Source: Oscillospiraceae bacterium
GTDB taxonomy: Bacteria; Bacillota; Clostridia; Oscillospirales; Ruminococcaceae
DNA length: 16,270 nucleotides
Assembly (NCBI GenBank): GCA_017828835.1
Contig: JAGAEK010000115.1
Coordinates: 1 to 16,270, forward strand
Reading direction: 5' to 3'
The position numbers and the translations under genes are program-made. Each line of letters opens with the position of its first letter. Within the stretch, counting starts at the first letter, position 1. The notes under the pieces are model-generated. The model saw nothing but the letters and a program-made list of their open reading frames with translations. It was not told the origin of the DNA and made no database searches. This document shows, piece by piece, positions 6,537-12,958 of this stretch.

Positions 6537-7574
6537 TTGAACAAATACACTATCAAAACCGTTATAACAACAGCATACTCTCCGGACGACGAAGGCGTAT
6601 TTATCGCCGCCGACGCAATAAAACGCGGAAAGCTTGCCGTAATCCCGACCGAAACGGTATACGGGCTTGCCGCGAACGCGCTCGACGAAAAAGCGGTCGA
6701 AAACATATTTATCGCCAAAGGAAGACCGCAGGACAATCCCCTCATCGTCCACATTTCCGATATGGAAATGCTAAACTCAGTCGCCGCCGAAATACCCGAA
6801 AGCGCATCCGCTCTTGCAAAACGGTTCTGGCCGGGGCCTTTGACTATGATATTCCGAAAAAAAGACGTTGTTCCGTTTCGTGTTACCGCGGGACTTGAAA
6901 CCGTCGCGGTAAGATTTCCCGAAAACGAGATCGCAAGAGCCGTGATACGTGCCGCCGGCGTTCCGGTTGCAGCACCGAGCGCAAATATTTCAGGACGCCC
7001 GAGTATAACTTGCGCAAAATACTGTAAAGACGAACTCGGCGGAAAAGTCGACGTTATACTCGAATCCTTCGACTGCAAATTCGGAGTCGAATCCACCGTA
7101 ATAACGTTCATTGAAAACGGCGTTAAAATACTTCGCCCCGGCGCTGTCAGTCCCGAACTTTTAAGACAGGTCGTCGACAACGTTGAGATAGATCCCGCCG
7201 TACTATCTGAAATCAAGCCCGACCAGAAAGTCAGCTCTCCCGGAATGAAATATAAACATTACGCTCCGAAAGCGGAAATAACGATACTCGACTGTACAAG
7301 AGAAAAATATATTGAATTTATAAACGCTTCGCAGGAGCGATTTGCTCTCTGCTTCGACGAAGATATTCCCGAGATCGCAAACGGCCGCGCCGTATCCTAC
7401 GGTTCCTGTTCACAACCTCTTTCGATGGCACACAATCTTTTCGACGCACTTCGGGAACTTGACGCACGCGGTGCGAAACAAGTTTTTGCAAGAAAACCGC
7501 CGATCGAAGGTATCGGACTTGCCGTCTATAACCGGCTTCTGCGAGCCGCCGCTTTCCGTGAAATCTCATTTTGA
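6537..7574 (+). CDS. tsaC: Threonylcarbamoyl-AMP synthase, TsaC/Sua5 with C-terminal Sua5 domain
   Basis: This 345-residue protein makes threonylcarbamoyl-AMP from threonine, bicarbonate and ATP. That is the first step of the t6A37 modification of tRNAs reading ANN codons. The YrdC domain spans about residues 19-205, with GKLAVIPTETVYGLAANA (31-48), KGRPQDNPLIVHI (61-73), FWPGPLT (97-103) and PSANISGRPS (147-156). A linker containing SPGMKYKHYAPK (234-245) leads to the smaller Sua5 domain (about 247-345). This makes it the long, two-domain Sua5 type rather than the short TsaC. The start is TTG at 6537, chosen because AAGGAG (6522-6527) is 9 bases upstream and no better start exists. It sits between prfA and coaE in one apparent operon. 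Confidence 0.94.
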   Translation: MNKYTIKTVITTAYSPDDEGVFIAADAIKRGKLAVIPTETVYGLAANALDEKAVENIFIAKGRPQDNPLIVHISDMEMLNSVAAEIPESASALAKRFWPGPLTMIFRKKDVVPFRVTAGLETVAVRFPENEIARAVIRAAGVPVAAPSANISGRPSITCAKYCKDELGGKVDVILESFDCKFGVESTVITFIENGVKILRPGAVSPELLRQVVDNVEIDPAVLSEIKPDQKVSSPGMKYKHYAPKAEITILDCTREKYIEFINASQERFALCFDEDIPEIANGRAVSYGSCSQPLSMAHNLFDALRELDARGAKQVFARKPPIEGIGLAVYNRLLRAAAFREISF

Positions 7575-7614
7575 GTTTAACTTTCAGTATAAAATAAGAA
7601 AGGATCGTTTTTAT

Positions 7615-8244
7615 ATGAAAAGATTGAGAATCGTCGGCCTTACCGGACAAACCGGCGCCGGGAAATCAACAGTATGCAAAATACTTGAAAACAACGGGTA
7701 CGTCATTATCGACGCAGACAAAGTATCTCACGAAATAACCGATACGAACAAAAACTGCCTATGTGATCTCGTTATGAAATTTTCCTGTATCATTTTGAAC
7801 GCCGACGGTACTCTTAACCGCAAAAAACTCGCAAGTATCGTTTTCTCCGATAAGAAAAATCTGAATACACTGAACAAAACCATTCTTCCTTACATAATCG
7901 ACGAAATTAACCGCCGCCTCGAACAATACGGCTCGTCAAGCGAATTCAATATCGCCGTTCTCGACGCCCCCACTCTTTTCGAAAGCGGATTCGACAAGCA
8001 GTGTGACGCCGTCGTTTCGGTCATCGCCGATAAAGAGACTCGCCTCGCAAGGATAATCAAAAGAGACGGCCTCTCGGAAAAAGAAGCGCTTGAACGTATC
8101 AACGCACAAAACGACGAGGAATTCTATACCTCTTCCTCAAACTATATAATAAAAAACGACGTCGACCCCGCTTCCCTTGTCTCGCAGGTCATTTCTTTGT
8201 TTAACGAAATCAAAAAAGAGCTGTCTCCCGATCCTATAAATTAG
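7615..8244 (+). CDS. coaE: Dephospho-CoA kinase
   Basis: This 209-residue protein phosphorylates the ribose 3'-OH of dephospho-CoA, the last step of coenzyme A synthesis. It begins MKRLRIVGLTGQTGAGKST, with the P-loop at residues 11-18. Next come the IDADKVSHEI segment (33 onward) and the LNRKKLASIVFSD motif. The lid-adjacent LDAPTLFESGFDKQCD and the RIIKRDGLSEKEALERI region, typical of CoaE, follow. Length is normal for the family (about 200). The frame is open upstream to 7342, inside tsaC, but the ATG at 7615 has an AAGAAAGGA ribosome binding site and gives the canonical N-terminus. The stop is TAG, one of the two ordinary amber stops in the window. It follows tsaC by 40 bases. Confidence 0.94.
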   Translation: MKRLRIVGLTGQTGAGKSTVCKILENNGYVIIDADKVSHEITDTNKNCLCDLVMKFSCIILNADGTLNRKKLASIVFSDKKNLNTLNKTILPYIIDEINRRLEQYGSSSEFNIAVLDAPTLFESGFDKQCDAVVSVIADKETRLARIIKRDGLSEKEALERINAQNDEEFYTSSSNYIIKNDVDPASLVSQVISLFNEIKKELSPDPIN

Positions 8245-8261
8245 TATATCTTTTTAAAAAA

Positions 8262-8278
8262 TTATACAGACAGTATAA
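8262..8278. promoter_or_regulatory. Possible operator: TTATAC-N5-GTATAA inverted repeat
   Basis: A perfect 6-bp inverted repeat (8262-8267 and 8273-8278) lies in the 60-base gap between coaE and the transglycosylase gene. Its right arm overlaps a TATAAA that could act as a -10, but no good -35 is seen 17 bases upstream. It could be a repressor site or a chance AT-rich palindrome. Confidence 0.25.
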
Positions 8279-8304
8279 AATTACGAAAAGGAGAGCGCTG
8301 TATT

Positions 8305-8880
8305 TTGAAAAAGTCTTCTGCCGTAAAAAAATTTATCAGTATGATTTTGATCGCACTGATGATCGCTGCTATGGCATTTGGTGTAAAATTCATGATAAAC
8401 AAGTATAATCAGCTCTCATATCCCTTAAAATATACCGAAACGGTCGAAAAATACTGCTCTGAATACGATCTTGACAAAAGTTTCGTTTTCGCTGTGATAT
8501 ACTGTGAAAGCCGTTTTAAACCCGACGCCGAATCGCGTGTCGGCGCAAGAGGTCTCATGCAGATCACTTCCGATACCTTCGATTGGATAAAATACAAGTT
8601 AAAAGACGACCGGGAAATTACCTTTGACGATATGTATGATCCCGAGTTGAATATCGAATACGGCACTTTCCTGCTGAATTACCTTTTCGGTAGATTCGAA
8701 TATCCTCAAAACGTTCTTTGCGCTTATAACGCCGGAATGTCCGTTGCCGAAAAGTGGCTGAACAATCCCGAAATATCCGAAAACGGTATCATTGTTTCCC
8801 CTCCTTACAGGGAAACCGCAAATTATATGACTAACGTTCTTTCCGTTGCGGAAAAATATCAAAAAATATATTTTAACTGA
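8305..8880 (+). CDS. Membrane-anchored lytic transglycosylase (SLT domain, Slt70-like)
   Basis: This 191-residue protein cleaves peptidoglycan between MurNAc and GlcNAc with formation of 1,6-anhydro-MurNAc (family function). A short basic N-terminus is followed by a hydrophobic stretch at about residues 10-28, which fits an uncleaved membrane anchor or signal peptide; no lipobox is seen. The SLT domain starts near residue 43. The catalytic glutamate is E68 in IYCESRF, followed by GARGLMQIT (80-88), LNIEYGTFLLNYL (115-127) and the AYNAG motif (140-144). The start is TTG at 8305, with AAAGGAG at 8286-8292. Small single-domain SLT genes next to coaE are, as I recall, a recurrent clostridial arrangement. 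It is followed closely by the M18 peptidase gene. Confidence 0.92.
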   Translation: MKKSSAVKKFISMILIALMIAAMAFGVKFMINKYNQLSYPLKYTETVEKYCSEYDLDKSFVFAVIYCESRFKPDAESRVGARGLMQITSDTFDWIKYKLKDDREITFDDMYDPELNIEYGTFLLNYLFGRFEYPQNVLCAYNAGMSVAEKWLNNPEISENGIIVSPPYRETANYMTNVLSVAEKYQKIYFN

Positions 8881-8900
8881 TTTTCAGGAGGTAAATTACT

Positions 8901-10298
8901 ATGGCAGAAAAATCAGAGGGCGAACTTCTCAAAGAAAAACTCTTCTACGTCAGAAAAAACACTACCGAGGTCATGAACGACTCCGATATCGATAAAGCGT
9001 TCGACTTTTGCGAAGGTTATAAGGAATTCCTCAATCTTTCGAAAACCGAACGCGAGGCGGTCGATACCGCCGTCGATCTGCTTTCCCAAAACGGCTATTC
9101 CGAACTCGTCCCCGGTACCCGTTATCTTCCGGGAGACAAAGTCTACTTCAATAACCGCGGAAAAGCCATCGTTTTTGCGACGATCGGGCAAAAGCCGATC
9201 GAATACGGCGTCAAAATCGCCGCGTCCCATATCGACTCTCCACGCCTTGATCTGAAACCGAATCCCTTATATGAGGATTCAGACATGGCTCTTTTCAAAA
9301 CCCATTATTACGGCGGTATCAAGAAATATCAATGGACCACTATCGCGCTCGCCATGCACGGTGTCGTTGCAAAGAAAGACGGCTCGATAATAAAGGTATC
9401 GATAGGTGAATCGGCTGACGACCCCGTTTTCTGCATTACAGATCTGCTCCCGCACCTTGCTCAGGAACAGTCGAAACGTACTCTCGCAGACGGTATCCGC
9501 GGCGAAGAACTTAATATCCTTATCGGAAGCAGGGCGTTCAAGGACGACAAAGTATCCGAAAAAGTCAAACTTAATATTTTAAATCTGCTTTTCGAAAAAT
9601 ACGGCTTTACCGAAGAAGATTTTCTCTCCGCCGACCTCACCTTCGTTCCCGCCGAAAAAGCGAGAGATCTCGGTTTCGACAGAAGTATGATCGGCTCCTA
9701 CGGCCACGACGACAGAGTCTGCGCTTATACTTCTATGATGGCGGCTATTGACGCCGATTCTCCGGAATTCACCACCGTGACCGTTCTTTCCGACCGCGAG
9801 GAGATCGGTTCCTACGGAAACACGGGACTTGATTCGGATTATCTGAAAAACTTCATCGCAGATCTTTGCGAGCCTTATAATATAGATGTGAGAAAGGTGC
9901 TGTCAAATTCAAAATGCCTTTCCGCCGACGTGAACTGCGCTCTTGACCCCTCTTTTTCCGACGTCGGCGAGCGCCGTAACGCTTCCCTTCTCGGCTACGG
10001 CGTCGTCGTTACAAAATACACCGGCGCCCGCGGAAAATCCGGCACAAGTGAAGCAAGCGCCGAATTTATGTCTGAGATCCGCGATATTCTCGACAACGCC
10101 GGAGTCATATGGCAGCTCGGTGAACTCGGCAAGGTCGATATAGGCGGCGGCGGTACGGTCGCTTTATATATCGCTTCAATGGATATAGACGTCGTCGACG
10201 TCGGCGTTCCGGTCTTATCTATGCACGCACCTTTTGAAGTCGTTTCAAAAACCGACGTCTACATGACCTACCGTGCCTTCTATGAATTCCTCAAATAA
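8901..10298 (+). CDS. M18 family aminopeptidase
   Basis: This 465-residue cytoplasmic metallopeptidase is of the M18 (aspartyl aminopeptidase-like) family, which removes N-terminal, often acidic, residues from peptides and forms large tetrahedral dodecamers in studied members. The two-metal site is visible: H110 in AASHIDSPRLDLK, the bridging D270/D271 pair in SYGHDDRVCAY, E300/E301 in SDREEIGS, D343 in SADVNCALDP, and H442 in LSMHAPFEV. Length is typical of the bacterial enzymes (430-470). A strong AGGAGGT at 8886-8892 precedes the ATG, 20 bases after the transglycosylase stop, so the genes are likely cotranscribed. Substrate preference cannot be read from sequence. Confidence 0.95.
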   Translation: MAEKSEGELLKEKLFYVRKNTTEVMNDSDIDKAFDFCEGYKEFLNLSKTEREAVDTAVDLLSQNGYSELVPGTRYLPGDKVYFNNRGKAIVFATIGQKPIEYGVKIAASHIDSPRLDLKPNPLYEDSDMALFKTHYYGGIKKYQWTTIALAMHGVVAKKDGSIIKVSIGESADDPVFCITDLLPHLAQEQSKRTLADGIRGEELNILIGSRAFKDDKVSEKVKLNILNLLFEKYGFTEEDFLSADLTFVPAEKARDLGFDRSMIGSYGHDDRVCAYTSMMAAIDADSPEFTTVTVLSDREEIGSYGNTGLDSDYLKNFIADLCEPYNIDVRKVLSNSKCLSADVNCALDPSFSDVGERRNASLLGYGVVVTKYTGARGKSGTSEASAEFMSEIRDILDNAGVIWQLGELGKVDIGGGGTVALYIASMDIDVVDVGVPVLSMHAPFEVVSKTDVYMTYRAFYEFLK

Positions 10299-10317
10299 TA
10301 AAAAAGGAGATATCCTT

Positions 10318-10704
10318 ATGGATTTTTATCGTTCTCTTTCCGAATGGTCAACTGAAAACGAAATTACTGTCCTTGCAACAAACGCGTTTTGGGATTACAT
10401 GAAATCTCTTCCCGAAAACGTCGGTGAAATCGACTATGCGGAGGATATTATTGAGATATTCTCTTATATCGACAAATCGCGTTTTTCTCTTGTTCCTCTC
10501 CGCCTTTCCTTTTCTCTCGATCTAAACGATCCCGACGATACTTCCGGCGCTTTTTCTTATACCTTTGATCTCGAGTATGCAGAAATGCGTATCGGTTCGT
10601 TTACCGCGGTTTTTGATCCCGATATCAATTTGATCGACGAAGATTTGGAGATCGACGACTTCAAACTCGTCAAAAAGTTTTGTAAATCAGTCAAACGCAA
10701 ATAA
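10318..10704 (+). CDS. Hypothetical acidic protein (128 aa)
   Basis: I do not recognise this protein. The frame is open to an ATG at 10273 inside the M18 gene, but the ATG at 10318 is preferred: AAGGAG (10304-10309) is 8 bases upstream and downstream of the M18 stop. It begins MDFYRSLSEWSTENEITVLA. It is rich in Asp and Glu until a basic C-terminus (KLVKKFCKSVKRK), and has alternating strand-like segments in its middle (residues about 55-100: FSLVPLRLSFSLDL, GAFSYTFDLEY, RIGSFTAVFD). There is no signal peptide, membrane helix or metal-site pattern. It is the last gene before a strong terminator and is probably cotranscribed with the M18 gene, 19 bases away. Confidence 0.75.
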   Translation: MDFYRSLSEWSTENEITVLATNAFWDYMKSLPENVGEIDYAEDIIEIFSYIDKSRFSLVPLRLSFSLDLNDPDDTSGAFSYTFDLEYAEMRIGSFTAVFDPDINLIDEDLEIDDFKLVKKFCKSVKRK

Positions 10705-10716
10705 AACCGATCATTA

Positions 10717-10760
10717 AAAAGTACCGGCTGAAAACCAGTTTCAGCCGGTACTTTTACTTT
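10717..10760. terminator. Strong bidirectional intrinsic terminator
   Basis: A perfect 17-bp stem is formed by 10717-10733 and 10739-10755 (core GTACCGGCTG / CAGCCGGTAC) with a 5-base loop. A-rich and T-rich flanks provide a U-tract on both strands. It lies between the convergent stops of the 128-residue protein gene (10704) and larA (10773) and should end both units. Confidence 0.93.
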
Positions 10761-10772
10761 ATTGCACTGCCG

Positions 10773-12056
10773 TTATACCACGATTACCGATACTCCGTCC
10801 GGTATCACGGTGATACTTCCGTTTATAATTCCCCGCGATCTAAGTATATCGTCCGCTTTTTCAAGTGCTTCGTCAACAGAGTGTGCCGGTATCATATGCA
10901 TATCTTCAACGACTTTATCCGCTGCGTCCGACACATAAATAACGGTTGCTTTTAACAAAATCCTGGCAAATATCTGTGATTGCCACTGATCCGCAATCGT
11001 ATTGTACGGAGGCGTTTTTATAAATCGATCCATTAATTTTTCGATATCTTTTCCATCCCGAAACGTTTCATAAAATGTCTTTCCGCCGTCTCCGTCGTCC
11101 GCTTTTGCAAGCATAATGATTATTCCGTTCGGTTTGACCGTCGCTTCTGCGGCAGTCATGCCTTTCACACTTTGGTATATGTTTTGATCCAACGGATATC
11201 CGCCGTTTGTCGAAATAACGATATCAGACAAAACCGCATCCGCTCTGCACACGGAACGCAAAAACTCGCATCCCTTGCCGTGCGCCTTTTCAACGTCGCC
11301 CGCAACCGCATATATCACTTGTTTTTCTGAATTCAAAACCACGTTCACTATATATGCAAGCCGGGCTTTTTTTGCGGCAAACACCATATCCCTGTTTATC
11401 GGGTTTCCTTCCGTTATCCCCGTACGCGAACGGCTATCCGCGATAAACCGCCCGTTGTGATTATATACTACCGTTTTCCTTGACGCGATTCCCGGAAGTA
11501 TACTTTTTCTGCCTCCGGAAAATCCTGCAAAAAAATGCGGTTCAATAAATCCTTCCGCCACCAGCAGATCCGCTTCCGCCGCAATCCTGTTTATTACCAG
11601 CTCTCCTCCCGAGGGCAGTGTTCCCAAAGACACAAGATTTTCCGTATCGTCGCAGTCGTGAATTTTGATTTTTTCATTGAAAAAAATATCTTTCCCGAAT
11701 TTTTCTTTAAGCTCGATTTCGGTGGTATCTCTATGGCACCCCGTAGCCACGAGGATAGTTATATCCGCCGCGGGATTTCCTTCACGTATTTCCTTAAGCA
11801 TTTTCGGTATGATAATTTTACTTGGCACAGGTCTTGTGTGATCGCTTGCGACAATAACCACTTTATTTTTTCCGCGCGCTAATTCTCTGAGCCTTTCGGA
11901 ACCGATCGGATTTGCCATAGCAGCCAACACCAGCTCATCCCCGGATGATTTGGATCTATAACTATGCAGTGATGAAACAAGTATCCCGGCAAGCCGGCTC
12001 TCTTCAATTTGAGCAATCACTCGATTTTTACCGTAAGGCAGATATATCTTTCTCAT
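10773..12056 (-). CDS. larA: LarA-family nickel-pincer racemase (lactate racemase-like)
   Basis: This 427-residue enzyme belongs to the LarA (DUF2088) superfamily, which racemises or epimerises 2-hydroxyacids with a covalently attached nickel-pincer nucleotide. Counting from the ATG at 12056, the residues fall at the numbers I recall for Lactiplantibacillus plantarum LarA: D72 and R75 (ASDHTRP), H108 (ATGCHRD), H174 (IEPHFF), K184 that holds the cofactor (GGRKSILPG), H200 (VYNHNG), Q295 and K298 (IYQSVKG). A TTG at 12068 is an alternative start, but the ATG gives the canonical N-terminus MRKIYLPYGK. The cofactor genes larB, larC and larE are not in the window. The substrate may be lactate or another 2-hydroxyacid, since the family is diverse. 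It lies 49 bases after the GIN lipoprotein gene on the same strand and ends at the strong terminator. Confidence 0.9.
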   Translation of the reverse strand: MRKIYLPYGKNRVIAQIEESRLAGILVSSLHSYRSKSSGDELVLAAMANPIGSERLRELARGKNKVVIVASDHTRPVPSKIIIPKMLKEIREGNPAADITILVATGCHRDTTEIELKEKFGKDIFFNEKIKIHDCDDTENLVSLGTLPSGGELVINRIAAEADLLVAEGFIEPHFFAGFSGGRKSILPGIASRKTVVYNHNGRFIADSRSRTGITEGNPINRDMVFAAKKARLAYIVNVVLNSEKQVIYAVAGDVEKAHGKGCEFLRSVCRADAVLSDIVISTNGGYPLDQNIYQSVKGMTAAEATVKPNGIIIMLAKADDGDGGKTFYETFRDGKDIEKLMDRFIKTPPYNTIADQWQSQIFARILLKATVIYVSDAADKVVEDMHMIPAHSVDEALEKADDILRSRGIINGSITVIPDGVSVIVV

Positions 12057-12082
12057 CGTACTTTCCAATATAACGTTTTTAT

Positions 12083-12106
12083 CGTGGTTTCCATCTCACC
12101 GTGGTT
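12083..12106. repeat. Direct repeat CGTGGTT, 17 bases apart, upstream of larA
   Basis: CGTGGTT occurs at 12083-12089 and 12100-12106, in the short gap upstream of larA (read as AACCACG on the coding strand); the second copy touches the stop codon of the lipoprotein gene. A 17-base spacing could suit a regulator binding two half-sites, but the repeat is only 7 bases long and may be chance. Confidence 0.25.
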
Positions 12107-12924
12107 CAATCGTCCGCTTTTGAAATTTTTCCGAGTCCGCGCAGATTTTCTTTGACTTCCGGATCGCCTTTATATTTTATATTTCCGGCACCGTTGATAG
12201 TTGCGTCGAGCTCCTTTTCAACGCTTATTTTCGCATTTCCTGCACCTTTTATATTTATTTTGGCTTGTTTTGTCTTAAGACCGTAGGCATCGATATCACA
12301 AGCTCCGCTTATGCTGCAGCTGAATTCCTCGGCGTCGCCGTTTATATCCGTTTTGCCCGCTCCGTCAACACTCATGCTGAACTTTTCGCATCCCTTTATA
12401 TCGGCGTCGACCTGGATCGTTCCGTTGATATCGATATCGACTTCCCGGCAATCCGAAAAATCAAAATCGCCTTTTGCAGTACCGTCTATCAAAACCGAAA
12501 CTTTATCCTGACCGCTTGCTCCGATGTCGATATCGTAAGCTCCCGAAATTTTGATTTTCTCGGGTTTTGCGTAAACGGTTATCTCAAAGTTTTCCATTTT
12601 GAACAGCTTTGTCCCGCTCACGCTGATGCTCAGCTGACCGTCAACACATTCCACGTTAAGTCCGTTCTCAAACATGTCTTCCTGACACTTGATTTCGACT
12701 TTGTTGTCATCCGACGGTTTGACGTTCAGTTTAAGCGAACCTGATATCCCGTATATTCCTCTGACCGAGATCTCGTCTATCTTCTCTTCCGTATCATATT
12801 CCTTTGTTGCAACTTCTCCTTCGAGCTTAACGATCGTATTTTTCAAAAAATTGCATCCGCACAAAAGAATTACGATATTGAGCATTATCGCAACAGTAAA
12901 AATGATCTTCTTGTTAATTTTCAT
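12106..12924 (-). CDS. Lipoprotein with GIN-domain (DUF2807-like) beta-solenoid repeats
   Basis: This 272-residue protein appears to be an exported lipoprotein. Lysine residues at the start are followed by a hydrophobic stretch (about 7-21) and a lipobox LCGC with C24 as the lipidated cysteine. The C-terminal half has seven copies of a motif of the type I-x-G-A/T-x-x-x-x-I at residues 126, 146, 166, 186, 205, 225 and 243. The step of about 20 residues fits a stacked beta-solenoid such as the GIN domain. The function is unknown; related proteins are annotated as putative adhesins or as DUF4097/DUF2807. A GGGAG binding site is 8 bases before the ATG. It starts 34 bases after the secA stop with no clear terminator between, and larA follows, so all three may share a transcript. 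Confidence 0.82.
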   Translation of the reverse strand: MKINKKIIFTVAIMLNIVILLCGCNFLKNTIVKLEGEVATKEYDTEEKIDEISVRGIYGISGSLKLNVKPSDDNKVEIKCQEDMFENGLNVECVDGQLSISVSGTKLFKMENFEITVYAKPEKIKISGAYDIDIGASGQDKVSVLIDGTAKGDFDFSDCREVDIDINGTIQVDADIKGCEKFSMSVDGAGKTDINGDAEEFSCSISGACDIDAYGLKTKQAKINIKGAGNAKISVEKELDATINGAGNIKYKGDPEVKENLRGLGKISKADD

Positions 12925-12958
12925 CGTTATTCTCCCAACAATAATTTTATATTATCAC

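Noticed and set aside
5943..6752. Long minus-strand open frame (269 codons) opposite prfA and tsaC
   Set aside because: It is a shadow frame caused by codon bias of two well-supported genes, with no ribosome binding site or recognisable domain.
7342..7614. Upstream extension of coaE into tsaC
   Set aside because: The extension has no homology to CoaE, overlaps tsaC in another frame, and the ATG at 7615 has a ribosome binding site and canonical N-terminus.
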